Positions 38,701-47,505 of a stretch of DNA of 64,000 nucleotides are shown here, one piece after another. Numbering within the stretch: position 1 is the first letter of the stretch; the number at the start of each line of letters is the position of its first letter. The DNA is taken from NCBI GenBank assembly GCA_013396635.1, contig WBMW01005029.1, positions 661,508 through 725,507 of the forward strand, given 5' to 3'. This DNA comes from Penelope pileata. Its lineage: Eukaryota; Chordata; Aves; Galliformes; Cracidae. The notes below the pieces were generated by a model that saw only the letters and a list, made by a program, of their open reading frames with translations, did not search any database and was not told where the DNA came from. Position numbers and translations under genes: made by a program.

Positions 38701-39828
38701 AAGATGTATCAGCACCAGTGAGCTGGAGTAAGAAAAGAAGCATTGCAAAACAACAGGCTCTGTTGCTCAGGAGAAAGTCTCTCTCTCACTATCAGAAAGC
38801 TCCATCAGATGCCCTGCTCCCAGGCAGGCAGGCTCAGAGCCTCGCTGCTTCGCTCAGAGGCCAGGCTGCTACCCTCTTCAGAGTGCTTGTCAACAGCAGT
38901 AATATTCATAAGCGATTCAGGAGGCAGATGTAGAAATCCCTTTGAAAGCTAACAAAGCACATTCTCACTCCTGTAGAGGCCATACCAGAATGCTAAGCTC
39001 ACCATTTTAATCTACTATGACTGCAGGCCTGTTGTAAGAATCTGAGAGGGGAAGTTATTGCAAAGCTTAAAAAAATAGAATTTTGAGAGAAGAATTAAGG
39101 ATGTTACTTCTCTTTTGTCTGATAGGGCAAGATAAATAAAGAAACTGCCCAGCTTATTCTAAGATCACACCCTCAGGAGTAATGCTTCAGAGAAACAAAA
39201 ATAATACAACTGAACAGCCAAGACAGTTGTAAATCTCTAAGTAACTCAGTAAACTTAAACAGTTAATGATTGCCTTGTCTTGTGAAGTTTCTATCCACAA
39301 GACCTACAGCAGCGAAGAACCTACATGAAATAAACTGCAAATAAAGCTTTATGATTCTTACAATCAGTAAGTACAGGCAACTGTCTCATTTTCTGCAAAT
39401 ACTGATCAAAAGAAAACAGCCTTTTACTTATTTCCAACACAATTCTCTTTCAGTGCACTGCCTGATGATATGTATCAGAAGCAAATGAATTTTCAACAAT
39501 GTATGTTCAAAAGAGTAACTCCTTTTTTGATTTAAGTGTGCTTGGTGGGTGCCATCTCTTGAAATAACTTAAAAGAAAATCCCTAAACCAGCAAACTGAT
39601 GATCATTCGCAACAATGTTTTTCATTACCATCTGGCTCTTTTACTACAATTGCTTGTCGTTCCTCATGATTATTTCCTCTGGTTTCATGGATGTTTTCAA
39701 CTTCCTTCCAGTAATCATCCATGGACAGTGCATCCAAGGAGTCCTGGGAACCTGAGCGGTCAAACGACGCTCCATCCGGGGTCTTCTTGGAATTGTCATG
39801 GTTCATTGTATACTGGCCAGAACGGCGG
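3586..39828 (-). CDS. ARHGAP18: ARHGAP18, Rho GTPase-activating protein 18 (spliced gene, exons 2-15; first coding exon outside window)
   Basis: Fourteen coding exons on the minus strand join in one open frame of 629 codons plus a stop, each bounded by AG acceptors and GT donors with matching phases. The product aligns from end to end with vertebrate ARHGAP18: an acidic N-terminal region (DSLDALSMDDYW), a second N-terminal block (EEEWLKEAGLSNLF), the RhoGAP core with its arginine finger (EGLLRIPG), the conserved NVAMVMAPNLF segment, a basic linker (KKLLKKMAYDREK) and the C-terminal block ending YMKDLYQLNPNAEWVIKSK. In this family the protein stimulates GTP hydrolysis by RhoA-type GTPases in the cytoplasm and at the cortex, which limits stress fibres and affects cell shape and migration. 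The human protein has 663 residues, so only about 38 N-terminal residues are missing here. The paralogues ARHGAP28 and ARHGAP40 are less likely because the N- and C-terminal tails match ARHGAP18. Confidence 0.97.
3678..6404 (-). other. ARHGAP18 intron 14
   Basis: AT-rich intron holding a 17-base T-run next to the acceptor and one plus-strand CR1 tail at 4655-4822. The block 4380-4650 is more GC-rich and unique-looking. No conserved coding frame is seen. Confidence 0.8.
4655..4822 (+). mobile_element. CR1 LINE fragment, 3' end, plus strand
   Basis: The sequence reads in CR1 sense: gatgccgcatccctggaggc, caagaccaggttggatgagc, cctgggcagcctgatctggt, then cttccaacccaaaccattct and gagattctatgatt. 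This is the classical CR1 3' UTR ending in an ATTCTATGATT-type tail. The 5' truncation is at about 4655. Confidence 0.9.
6405..6466 (-). CDS. ARHGAP18: ARHGAP18 exon 14
   Basis: This short 62-nt exon encodes SGDVQTLKKEEVFLYEIGGN then I. The human equivalent reads TLKKGEVFLYEIGGNIG. The acceptor is CTGATAG and the donor is ATTG followed by GTAAGA. One base on each side belongs to split codons (Ser on the 5' side, Gly on the 3' side). I found it by reading the minus strand for the motif missing between exons 13 and 15. Confidence 0.95.
6467..8155 (-). other. ARHGAP18 intron 13
   Basis: Contains the mariner copy at 6703-7226. The rest is AT-rich, with a polypyrimidine stretch at 7846-7880 and no further recognisable feature. 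Confidence 0.8.
6703..7226 (-). mobile_element. mariner-type DNA transposon, internally deleted (Galluhop/Mariner1_GG-like), copy 1
   Basis: The element is bounded by TA dinucleotides (6703-6704 and 7225-7226) and by imperfect inverted ends (ggtcgctctgaaagtgatgcc on the left, gggctgctccgaaagtaatgcc read inward from the right). Minus-strand translation gives the mariner N-terminal DNA-binding segment (EFLHAEKMVLTDIHQCLLSI then STVRQWVLHFSSGDSD), followed after a short divergent stretch by a transposase C-terminal piece (LLFLAGKNAQLMVMTLLKNS). The DDD catalytic core is missing, so it cannot be autonomous. Confidence 0.9.
8156..8280 (-). CDS. ARHGAP18: ARHGAP18 exon 13
   Basis: This 125-nt exon encodes ADVPQGVIRVQAPHLSKVSM, then AIQLTEELKASDIVARFLSQ and K, nearly identical to human. 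The acceptor is CTTTGCAG and the donor is AAAAG followed by GTACAA. It ends with two bases of a Ser codon completed by exon 14. It belongs to the C-terminal region outside the GAP fold that is conserved in the ARHGAP18/28/40 group. Confidence 0.97.
9509..10250 (-). mobile_element. CR1 LINE fragment with C-terminal reverse-transcriptase remnant
   Basis: Plus-strand text begins at the CR1 3' end (tagaatcatcacagaatc, cagttggaagggacg, ggtcatctggtccagctccc). Minus-strand translation of 9861-10172 gives the typical ORF2 C-terminus (HKAKHILGCIKRNVASRVRE, ILPLDFMLVRPQQEYCVQM, RDMDLLERVQRRAAKMIQGM). The copy is about 740 bp, 5'-truncated and frame-broken further down. Confidence 0.95.
12493..12514 (+). 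repeat. poly(A) tract, 22 bases
   Basis: Uninterrupted A-run in intron 12. It faces the T-run at 12659-12677, giving a potential A/T pairing across about 145 bases. Confidence 0.9.
12659..12677 (+). repeat. poly(T) tract, 19 bases
   Basis: Uninterrupted T-run in intron 12, complementary to the A-run about 145 bases to the left. Confidence 0.9.
13860..14006 (-). CDS. ARHGAP18: ARHGAP18 exon 12 (basic linker)
   Basis: This 147-nt exon encodes IPKFIVNQVRKQNTESQKKE, then KKDKAMKKLLKKMAYDREKH and EKQDKAPND. It is very rich in lysine and arginine and predicted to be helical or coiled. The human counterpart is nearly identical. The acceptor is CATCTAG and the donor is GAT followed by GTAAGA. Both ends are phase 0. 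Confidence 0.97.
14007..14802 (-). other. ARHGAP18 intron 11
   Basis: AT-rich intron of about 0.8 kb with no repeat or element that I recognise. Confidence 0.8.
14803..15009 (-). CDS. ARHGAP18: ARHGAP18 exon 11 (end of RhoGAP domain)
   Basis: This 207-nt exon encodes VLLEFLQRVIDHRDKNKMTL, then NNVAMVMAPNLF, and ends IQYQKLLWT. The N-V-A-M-V-M-A-P-N-L-F segment contains the conserved asparagine that supports transition-state binding in RhoGAPs. The acceptor is TTTCAG and the donor is ACA followed by GTAAGT. Both ends are phase 0. Confidence 0.98.
15010..16209 (-). other. ARHGAP18 intron 10
   Basis: AT-rich intron of 1.2 kb. Nothing recognised apart from short A-runs. Confidence 0.8.
16210..16292 (-). 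CDS. ARHGAP18: ARHGAP18 exon 10 (RhoGAP core)
   Basis: This 83-nt exon encodes NLPTKKQQLQALNLLVILLP then EANRDTLK, almost identical to the human segment. The acceptor is TTGGCAG and the donor is AAG followed by GTTAGA. The first two bases complete the Asn codon opened in exon 9, and the exon ends in phase 0. LLVILLPEANRDTLK is the conserved helix preceding the Asn-containing motif of RhoGAP domains. Confidence 0.97.
16293..18813 (-). other. ARHGAP18 intron 9
   Basis: 2.5 kb. The segment 17840-18400 is somewhat more GC-rich than its surroundings and could be an old repeat, but I cannot assign it. No coding frame or RNA gene seen. Confidence 0.75.
18814..18973 (-). CDS. ARHGAP18: ARHGAP18 exon 9 (RhoGAP core)
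   Basis: This 160-nt exon encodes SLCQELEAKFYEGTFNWENV, then KQHDAASLLKLFIRELPQPL and LTVEYLKAFQDVQ. The HDAASLLKLFIRELPQPLL helix-turn is a hallmark of RhoGAP domains and shapes the Rho-binding surface. The acceptor is TTTTTCAG and the donor is CAGA followed by GTGAGT. It ends with the first base of an Asn codon. Confidence 0.97.
18974..21823 (-). other. ARHGAP18 intron 8
   Basis: 2.85 kb, AT-rich, with a short direct duplication at 20044-20100. A slightly GC-richer block at 19640-19960 has no recognised identity. Confidence 0.75.
20044..20100 (+). repeat. 22-bp direct repeat, 35-bp spacing
   Basis: The 22-mer starting aattatttatctggacaaga occurs exactly at 20044-20065 and again at 20079-20100, with a 13-base spacer that itself resembles the unit (tattatttatctt). 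It looks like a recent local duplication. Confidence 0.9.
21824..21901 (-). CDS. ARHGAP18: ARHGAP18 exon 8 (catalytic arginine finger)
   Basis: This 78-nt exon encodes LISQIEETTLETEGLLRIPG then VATRVK. GLLRIPG fits the RhoGAP arginine-finger consensus, and the arginine codon lies at 21851-21853. It corresponds to the catalytic arginine of human ARHGAP18 near residue 365. The acceptor is TTTGACAG and the donor is AAG followed by GTAAAA. Both ends are phase 0, so the exon is symmetric. Confidence 0.96.
21902..22618 (-). other. ARHGAP18 intron 7
   Basis: 0.7 kb, AT-rich, with a short acacataa repeat near 22012-22032. Nothing else recognised. Confidence 0.8.
22619..22710 (-). CDS. ARHGAP18: ARHGAP18 exon 7 (start of RhoGAP domain)
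   Basis: This 92-nt exon encodes DCGLFGVPLSVLLEQDQKKV then PGTKIPLIFQK. The FGVPL and IPLIFQK motifs mark the N-terminal edge of the RhoGAP fold. The acceptor is TTCTTCAG and the donor is AAG followed by GTAATT. It completes a split Asp codon and ends in phase 0. Confidence 0.96.
22711..25387 (-). other. ARHGAP18 intron 6
   Basis: 2.7 kb of AT-rich DNA. The string ttgtggtttgacccagcaaa at about 22990 recalls starts of avian LTRs, but no LTR body could be followed. No other feature. Confidence 0.75.
25388..25553 (-). CDS. ARHGAP18: ARHGAP18 exon 6
   Basis: This 166-nt exon encodes NFRLPKDKTGTTKIGDLAPQ, then DMKKVYSLALIELTALYDVL, and ends QQKAVKIKTK. It is nearly collinear with the human sequence just upstream of the RhoGAP domain and contributes a predicted helix (LALIELTALYDVLG). 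The acceptor is TTCTAG and the donor is G followed by GTGAGT. It starts in phase 0 and ends with one base of an Asp codon. Confidence 0.97.
25554..27752 (-). other. ARHGAP18 intron 5
   Basis: 2.2 kb containing an old CR1 copy at about 25717-26130. The rest is AT-rich without recognised features. Confidence 0.8.
25717..26130 (-). mobile_element. old CR1 LINE fragment
   Basis: Reverse-complement CR1 text begins tagaatcataggagtactta, then ctggaggtcatctaatccaa, and later attgcctcttgtcctttcac and caacaagagtctggctttg. It is more diverged than the other copies, which suggests an older subfamily. It lies close to the exon 6 acceptor (about 165 bases upstream in gene orientation). Confidence 0.8.
27753..27922 (-). 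CDS. ARHGAP18: ARHGAP18 exon 5
   Basis: This 170-nt exon encodes PKFSLGTNEQKSPLEDMPFS, then ETDINLEIPFAEQAANLKDS, and ends GGGDTLHT. The ETDINLE-FAEQA motif is shared with human ARHGAP18. The acceptor is TTTTCAG and the donor is ACA followed by GTATGT. It begins with two bases finishing a split glycine codon and ends in phase 0. It is a linker leading into the catalytic half. Confidence 0.94.
28370..29415 (-). mobile_element. CR1 LINE fragment, about 1 kb
   Basis: Plus-strand text is reverse-complement CR1: cacagaaccagagaaggttt, ttggcaaggacctctgtgac, then gtgctggtgcttggtcacct and agatgtggccttaccagtgc. Minus-strand translation of 28389-28913 runs in the CR1 ORF2 C-terminus (DERTHHLSYVERLRELGLFN). 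The 5' part (to about 29415) corresponds to the upstream RT region, with stops and frameshifts. Confidence 0.9.
29641..29670 (+). repeat. A-run plus (GAA)n microsatellite
   Basis: A-run followed by gaagaagaagaagaa. A simple repeat next to the upstream end of the CR1 insertion. Confidence 0.85.
34434..34506 (-). CDS. ARHGAP18: ARHGAP18 exon 4 (short, weakly conserved)
   Basis: This 73-nt exon encodes VCDGSEPSALRTTESKNEMQ then DETK. The human counterpart shares only a short LRT-E pattern, so the identification rests mainly on splice sites (CTTAG acceptor, G followed by GTAATA donor) and phase. It starts in phase 0 after exon 3, and its last G joins the GT at the start of exon 5 to make a glycine codon. 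The residues are polar and probably disordered. Confidence 0.85.
34507..37149 (-). other. ARHGAP18 intron 3
   Basis: 2.6 kb, with a 29-base T-run (35759-35787). A GC-richer 300-base block at 36240-36560 has no assigned identity. Confidence 0.8.
35759..35787 (+). repeat. poly(T) tract, 29 bases
   Basis: The longest homopolymer in the window. It may be the tail of a retroposed minus-strand copy, but no adjacent retroposon body was recognised. Confidence 0.9.
37150..37385 (-). CDS. ARHGAP18: ARHGAP18 exon 3
   Basis: This 236-nt exon encodes EGELEEEWLKEAGLSNLF, then a stretch containing FLSTLTRTQKAAVEKRVETV and TLRKKNKHHQIPDVRDIF, and ends DPKGK. This is the best conserved N-terminal block of the family, and the TQKAAVEKRVETVTQTLRKK part looks helical. 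The acceptor is GGCTCAG and the donor is AAA followed by GTAAGT. It starts with two bases completing the split Glu codon and ends in phase 0. Confidence 0.96.
37386..39628 (-). other. ARHGAP18 intron 2
   Basis: 2.2 kb. The block at 38390-38900 is GC-richer and includes a 14-bp perfect palindrome (agctcagctgagct, about 38575). No exon or repeat assigned. Confidence 0.8.
39629..39828 (-). CDS. ARHGAP18: ARHGAP18 exon 2 (N-terminal region)
   Basis: This 200-nt exon encodes RRSGQYTMNHDNS through VVVKEPD, equivalent to the human segment starting RRYGQYTMN. The acceptor reads TTAATAG before CCGCC. The donor is GATG followed by GTAATG. One base at the 5' end completes a serine codon begun in the unseen first exon, and one base at the 3' end starts the Glu codon finished in exon 3. 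The exon is acidic and serine-rich with no known fold, typical of the regulatory N-terminus of this protein. Confidence 0.95.
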
Positions 39829-40150
39829 CTATTAACATAAAACAAAAAGCAATTCTTCATTAGTATTTTAAAATACAGGATATATTAACATCTGTAAAGG
39901 CAGTTAGTGACGAGCTTTGTCAAAGTATCAAAGCAAACGACTGTCAAGTAAATCAATATATTTTAAATTACTTTCAATATTTGGAATACATTTTTAATTT
40001 AACATTATCATATATATGACATACATATCTGCCAATCCAGAACGACAAAGAAGAAATAACAATTCCAAGTTCTAGTAATCCTAATCACATCAAATCTCTA
40101 ATTCAACTCAACAATAGTCAGTACCACTAACTTCATGGTATACATATGGT

Positions 40151-40530
40151 ATAGAATCATAGAATCACAGAATGGCCTGGGTCAGAAGGGACCCCAAGGA
40201 TGATCAGGTTCCAACCTCCCTGCCACAGGCAGGGCCACCAACCTCCAGATCAGGTACTAGGTCAGGTTGCCCAGGGCCCCAGCCAACCTGGCCTTAAACA
40301 CCTCCAGGGACAGGGCATCCACAAACTCCCTGGGAAGCCTGTGCCAGCACCTCACCACTCTCTCTATAAAGAACTTTTCTCTGACATTTAATCTAAATCT
40401 TCCCTCCTTCAGTCTAAAGCCATTCCCCCTTGTCCTATCACTATCTACCCTTGTAAAAAGTTGATTTTCCTCCTGTTTATAATCTCCCTTTAAATACTGA
40501 AAGTATAACTTGCACGTTACCTTTCTTGTA
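40151..40530 (-). mobile_element. CR1 LINE fragment, young-looking 3' end
   Basis: Starts with the terminal octamer repeat atagaatcatagaatcacag, then aatggcctgggtcagaaggg, then gccttaaacacctccaggga and gtgccagcacctcaccactc. It ends around the tttaaatactgaaag motif. The intact terminal repeat and low divergence suggest a fairly recent insertion, 320 bases upstream of exon 2. Confidence 0.95.
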
Positions 40531-41109
40531 CCACCATTCATGAAAAATTTTTGAAAGGCACCTTTCTGTTTGAGTAAAATCTTATAGCTTGACAGTAGTC
40601 CTACTTTTTGCTTTGCTTTTCTGCTTGTTATTTTTTACAATGTTTCATCTGGTATATATGACCTTATTTATAAATGAGAAAGGACAAAGTAGAATTACTA
40701 AAGTTATAGTTTGTGAACTGCTAAGTCTAAATGTTTAAACAAGGTCACCCTTTGTTTCTTTCTATCTTGCTTCCTTCTTTGACTGAAAGCTTACAATTTT
40801 TATAGATTGAGGTTACCAGTTTTCAGTACATCCTGAAAAATGCACTTTGCAAGGGCCTTCAAAAGCAATCTTTCATCTTAAGTATAGCTGCATTAAGGAA
40901 AAAAGAAACCAACAAGCTGAGATCTCCATGTTCTAACCTTGACCCCATTAAGTCACAGGCAAAAATTACCAATGACCCAGCAAAGAATTCACCTTAAAAC
41001 ATGCAAACGTTGTTATGATGTCACTGAAGCTGAACATCATCCCTACAGTCAAATATACCAAAAATAGAAGTCACAAGCTGATTCACAGTATCATAAAGAG
41101 GAAGTAGAT

Positions 41110-41210
41110 TACAGGATTAGCAACCCGATCTAACTTCAAATTTGGCCCTACTCTGAGTGGGGGCAAATCAGACCAGACGACCTCCAGCAGTCCTTTCTAA
41201 ACTAAGGTAC
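41110..41210 (+). mobile_element. old CR1 3' fragment, plus strand
   Basis: The phrase accagacgacctccagcagt followed by cctttctaaactaa matches the CR1 3' UTR pattern (gatgacctccagaggtccctt in younger copies). The fragment is short and diverged. Confidence 0.5.
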
Positions 41211-44200
41211 TCCACTACTACACCAGTATATCAAAAGTCTTCCTAGTATTAAAATATAGCAAGTCCTTAACATTTCAGGAACAGCTTCAGATGTCTTTCA
41301 TGCCTGAATTTATCTCCATACTTAAAAAAGAAGAGGTTAAGCTTGGTGTTAAGTATTGTTTATTCCAAGAGAAAAAAACAAAGCAAAGATCAAGCTTTGT
41401 GGATTTACCACAATGTAAACCCAGTAAAGTCCTTCCTACCTTCCCATTTGGCTGACTTTGCAAGTTTATCTAGAACTAAAACAAAAGCATCTAGTCCTTA
41501 CATTTTATCTTGGGACAACTAACGCTTGTTAGCTACCCCTAAGTAAAAAAGCCATACCTTTCTCTCTGAAGATAAGCCCCTTGTGTGTCCAAGTCACAGA
41601 TCCTTTCACTCCATACGTGCTTGATTCTCTGATAAGAAACACTAACTATATGGACTTTGCCTTTAAAGGTAAAGAGCCTTATGGAAGGACTATCAGTTTC
41701 TACCCGCCCTGCCTCTCTGCTCCAGGTACGAGTTAATAAATGACAATGAATTACCATGCTCATATGCACCCCAACATCATTCTGGAACCTGCCTCTATGT
41801 GAAAGCCAAGAGAAAAAAAAATACATAAAGGGGCATTTAGCCACAAATGACAATAACATCTTGCTAGCCATGCGTGCTGAAAAATGAATACAATTTCTAC
41901 AGGATAACTTGGTCCTTACACCTTTCCATACAGACATGTCCTGTTTCTGACCTGTGCTGCTTGTGAGCCTAACAGCAATTACTGTAAAATGATGTTCATG
42001 GAGTTACATCGGAAGCACCTTCAGAAGCCAGAGCACGGGCAGCACAGCTGCTTTCTGAACAAGTGGTGTGAGCCCTAGGAAGCAGGCCGGGCTTTCAGCC
42101 ACGGCTCAGGCTTCCTGCCTCACGCAGCTGAAGGTGCCCAGAGCAGACTGAGTCCCCCCCCAGGAACAGGCTCTGCACACTTGAACTGCAAGTAAAGAGA
42201 GGTCAGATTTCAGCTTATCGTCTCTCCAGCCAACCATCTGAAGCTGCTCAGCAGGTTTTCGATGGCCTTTCACCTTTGGAACAACTTGCCCTGGCTGACC
42301 CACCTCCGCTGAAATTTAACCACCACAGCGCACCATGCAAAAAGAAAAGCCAACAGATCGAATACAGTAAAAGTGAGCACTTTCGGGGGGCTCTGGCATA
42401 TTTAGGATAATCCGCAGCAGGCTGCTGCTCTAGGCGCCACACATCCGTGTGTGCATCCTGTTCTTCCAGGTAAGAAAGCTCCTTAGCTTCCTCAGATTAA
42501 ATGATGTCTTAAAGAACAGAAGTCTGCATCCTCAAATGCACAGCTGGCATCCGGCACAAAGACTCAGGGTCCTATGAGCATTTGCTGTGTATTAAAAACA
42601 CTCCCTTAATCCTCAGAGACTGCACCCTTCAATAACAGGTCACAGGTTTGCTCTAGCTGACCAAACTAAGCACCTTTCCTTGTACAGCCCTCCACAGCCC
42701 GACCTCTTGACCGACCAGCTGAGCACAGATCATAATGCCACTCAGCATTCACTCACTGTGAAAGGCATCAAGAGAAGATGCAAACAAACAGGAAAATTTC
42801 CCAAAAATGTTTGCACAAAAACTCAGCAGATCTATTAGGAATTTCTCCTCCAACTTCCACTTTGCTTTCAGGCCTACTGAAAGCTATCTATGGGACCAGT
42901 CAGCAGCCCCTCATGAGCTCAGGCCACAGATCATCCCACTGCCTGCACCCATCTCCCTGTTCCTTTGTATTTATTGCCCGGTTCGACTTTCAATCCACTC
43001 TTCCCAATTTCTGTTTAGGCTGCAACCCGTTTCAAAGCCATCTTCTTGTTCTGCCTGTCTCCACACCCACAATTAACATTTCTATGGGTGAGAACACAAA
43101 TAGGGTCACAGTGGGAGAGAAAACTGCTAAAACTGCAGCTGATAGAGCAGGTCAGATCTTACATTCACTTTTCTTGGTTCCAGTTTCTTGCTTTGCATGA
43201 CCCACCAAAATAAGATGCCAGTGAAGCAGTATTTGGAGTGCAATCCACACAGCAGTGGTGCCTCATCTCTGCCTGTCCTATAACCCCATGCACAACGAGA
43301 CACAACTGAGAAAGAGCCGTTGAGGATGCTGAGTCCAACCTTGACATCATCATAGGGTTGGTGTTGAGGAAAAAAGAAAATGTGTTGTCAAACAAGATCT
43401 TTATTTTTACGTATCTGTTGACAAGACCAAAAACATGGGACTTCTGATGTGACCTTCCAGTAAATTCAATCAAAAGATGCTTAGCAAGCAGTAGCTGTGT
43501 ATCACACAATAAAATGCATAGCTGGGAACAAGTTACAACCAAGAAAAAAAGGAGAGGAGAAGAAGGGGATAAGCCATCAAACTTATTACTAAGATAGTAA
43601 AGAATCTGGAAGAGAGACACATTTTAAAAAATAAATAATCTCACATTCACAGCAAGAATCATAAAAAAATCAAGCTTGAAAAACTACCAGTAGGAAATAA
43701 GCACAGTTCATTTGAAACAAACAAAAAACAAACCTCACTATTACTGTGGATACAAAGAAAGTCAACTCTGTAGCATATTCTTGGTTTTTAAGGTGTTCAG
43801 TTTTTTTATTTAAAATTTGAAGAATGTTTCACAAGTACCTTCACGGAAATCTCTTTTCTTCCTCCAGAAAATGTAAACTACAGCTAACAAACACAATCAC
43901 TTAAAATAATTTTCAAACACATTTAGCATTCCAGTACTAAACTGTAAGCTTATTCTCCAGTAGTTTACTTCCCAGAAAACGCTTATTTCCATTAAGAACT
44001 TAGCTAACAACATTCTCAAACCCCATTAAATTCTTATTAACATCTATTTCCAATCACTATTAAATAGTTCACTCTCCAGACAGCTTCACAGGAAGCAGTG
44101 CAATGCTCTCCAAATGATACAGTCAGTTCCGACCTCTGATTCTCAGACACATGCTATTTGAAGTCCATAGGACACAATTTGCATGGAAAGGAACCAAATC

Positions 44201-44896
44201 TGGAGTATTTCAATAAGCACTGAGGAGCCTCATGTTGTGGCAAGGGCTTAAGAACTGTATGTTCTTTTTGTGACCAACAGCACCCTTTCTCAGCCTGCAA
44301 GACAATATGACCCTTCACATTGATCACTGTTTTTACACAGTAATAAAAATGTGCTTTTTCTTCAGGTTGAGTCAGCCTGGTTTCTGTTTCATCAATAGCC
44401 ATCAGGTGTTTTTATTCTCTAAATTATTTCCTATGAAATCTAAATCTCCCTGCCTGTTCCGTTGCCTTTTAAGCAGTTCATAACAGGTACCTGTCACAGG
44501 TAAACCACAGCAGCTGAAGATTAAGCAGTTAGTAATGTGCACTTTCACTGGTGCTTCAGATAAATTCAGTTCGTGGAAAGCTAATTTTGCTCTTACTTCC
44601 ATTTTTCTCATTTATATAACATAGATTATGTTGTATTTTAAAACAGAGAGTGATGAGAAAAAGATAGCTTCATCATTTCTGTAGTGCTAGACACTGATTT
44701 TGGAACTGAGTACGATCTTTCTTTCTAAATTGCTACACAAACATAACAATTTTATGGTATCCCTGTATACCATAGATAGATATGGATATATACTAGATGT
44801 GTAAATAAACTAAAAGGTAGACATACTAAATGCAAGGATATTCACGGTCAGAAAAAATAGGGAATATAAACACACTGTTGAACCAAAAAGAACACA

Positions 44897-45427
44897 TAGG
44901 TTGCTTTTAAAGTAATGGCTATTTATTTCCATGGAAACTACAACAGCTACAAAGAGCACAATAATACTATTTGATAGGGCAAATTCTCAGCTACAAAACA
45001 CTATTTCTCAACATAGTCACCACCATTAGCTAGGCATTTTTGCCAGTGATGAATGATGAGCTCATAAAACCTGCACCAGCAGAGGTGACCCACTGTTGCC
45101 ACTGTTGAAATGTACCACCACCGCCTCATTGTGCTCACATCCACATTTGGTCTCCATAAACATTCAGCAAGCATCGACGAATGTCAGTGGGTGCCATTTT
45201 TTCCACACGGAGGAATTCAATTCTACACCTTTGCTTCATCTGTACTTCCATGTCAGACGTCATTTTGTCAGAGTGCCCCTCTGCTGCTGTCTGTCACACG
45301 GTGACAAAAAGGAACAGAATATTGGCGGGAAGGTTCAGCCTCAACTGTCATACCATCAACATCCACCTCTAACATCATGGGCCAACATAATAACACAGGA
45401 AGCATTACGTTCAGAGCAGCCCTTATA
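44897..45427 (-). mobile_element. mariner-type DNA transposon, internally deleted (Galluhop-like), copy 2
   Basis: Same structure as the copy at 6703-7226: TA flanks, left end ggttgcttttaaagtaatgg, right end attacgttcagagcagccctt, and the shared internal text acaaagagcacaataatact, attctcagctacaaaacact and ggtctccataaacattcagc. It keeps about 30 bases (gtacttccatgtcagacgtc region) that are absent from copy 1. The catalytic core is missing. Confidence 0.9.
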
Positions 45428-47505
45428 GATTAACACTGCTGAAAAAGAAGTGGAGTTCCTCCAACAGTATTACTTCACAAGAACACACTGCCCACAAGAA
45501 TGGCATGCATGCTGTAGGAACATAAACAAAAAAAAATTCCAGTCCCTATAATATGTCATCTTTTTCTTAAAAAAAAAAAAAAAAATGCAGCGATGAATGA
45601 AGTGCAAGTGAAAGGTAAACACTTTTTCTAAACACAAAATAAACACAAAATCAGGAATTTCTGTACAAAGCCATTTTTTTTTCCACTTATTTTTGACAAA
45701 TTTTGGAATTCAAAATTCAGGCCTTGATTGATCTTGAATGAAAACTGTCACAACTATAAAAAGTGTCACAACTGGAACAAGAAGCGAAGAAACCACCTGA
45801 TCGATCACTCAGTTTGACCTCACTTAGGATTCAGCTCTTTGAAGTTAACTACACAGCTGCCTAACAAAGCCTACAGAAGTCTTAAACACTGCCTTCAAAC
45901 AGGTCAATTCAATGTCTTTCCAAACTGTTTCAAAAACCTTTGCTGGTTTCACTTAACTTTCATCATTGAGAACAATGCAAAAAAGGCATTGCATTATCAA
46001 GTGATATAATACTTGTCAGACTGGGTTATTACATCTACTAAAGCTGTAGATTGAAAATACAGACTTCATATTCTTGGCCTTAAAAGCTTATGTAAGTAAT
46101 CCTGGCCATAAACCATTGCTATTGGTGTTCTTGTAGAGGCAACATCTTGAGCACTGTAGCCCCTTCAGATACACTCTCTGCTGCTCCAATAAAATAGCTC
46201 TTTCCTTCCAGAGTTACATAAAATGATTAAAACATATCTGACTACAACAATTCAGCAACTTGTGAAATGCCCGTGCAAACGGAGTCATCACTTCCAAAAA
46301 CAGTGTACGTTCAGCCATTTATGCAAAAGTTCTTACCATTGCAGCCATACCTTGACTGAAACTGGAGCTCATTGGCACTAAGCATCATACACATGGTTAG
46401 AGTTAAAAACCTGACAAACCAGACACACAAAGGCTGTGAGAGAAGAAGAAAAAGGGTGGGTATTTGGCCTGGAGAGGTGAAGCACGCTATTCAAGTTCAT
46501 GGTGCAAACCAGTGATACAAATAAGAACAATATTCATCTCTGGAGTCCTTTCCCATGGACCATCAAGCTTTAACGATCAATATCTGACTCATAGCAAGCT
46601 GCAAGGCAGATAAAAGGAAACACATTTGTTGTGTGTTTGTGATAGATTCCAGCACCATGGCTATAAATAGAGCAGCTCTCTCAAATATTGATATAGTAGT
46701 TACAAACTTAGGAGTGATTCAGGCAAGTAATTTTAAGTTTGTACAAAGGTTAACTAGATGTAAACAACCAACAAATACCTATGGGTATCACACTCATTTT
46801 GAAGCCTATTCACTGAGCAATCACATCCATAGGATGCTGTTCTCTTAAATATAAATACAGGATTTCCTAAGTCCTTTCTAATTTAAACAAACAATGAAGA
46901 AGATAAGGAGAAGGAAACAACATGGTCTCCTGTCCCACTTTTCATCCCGAAAACTGTTCCACTGAAGAGAGGGACTAGGTAAAGCTCCTAAGCCCAAAGC
47001 TTCCTCACCCTTCTCCTCCTCTCAGGAAGCCAAGAAGCACTGCAGGGTGTGAAGTCTTCTTAATTGAATTAACCAAGAAAGCCCTAATTTAGCAGCTGCA
47101 GCATCTGCCTGGCTGGAACTCCCTGTTCTTGGCTGGGACATAGACCTTGGGAGCACCTGTGTGCTTCCCGCAGCCACAGCATGTACCTAAGAGGCATCCT
47201 GATCTTTGGCAGTTTCAAGGCAAAGGTACAATCCAAATGATCAGGCATGGGGACAGTGCAAGGCCTGATTCCAAGGATTCCACTTATTCAAATTAATTTC
47301 AACCTAATCTTAAGGAAGCGTCTTCCTGTCACACTACTCCTTTGCACAGTATTCAGTGTTTTGAACGATGCTCAAAGCTGCCCTGCAAAGTCCTCTGTCA
47401 AAAAAGTATCAACTCGTAATTGATGTCCCCATCAAAGCAGGTTGTTCTAAAGTAACTATATTTTACGTAAAGCCATGGAGCACTGACACTACTTGAGTAA
47501 AGTTT

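Noticed and set aside
42778..43200. 140-codon plus-strand open frame
   Set aside because: Low-complexity Ser/Pro/Leu composition, no recognised motif, no splice context, and expected by chance in a window of this size.
43165..43620. 151-codon minus-strand open frame
   Set aside because: No motif and no phase-compatible donor toward exon 2. It does not resemble the ARHGAP18 N-terminus.
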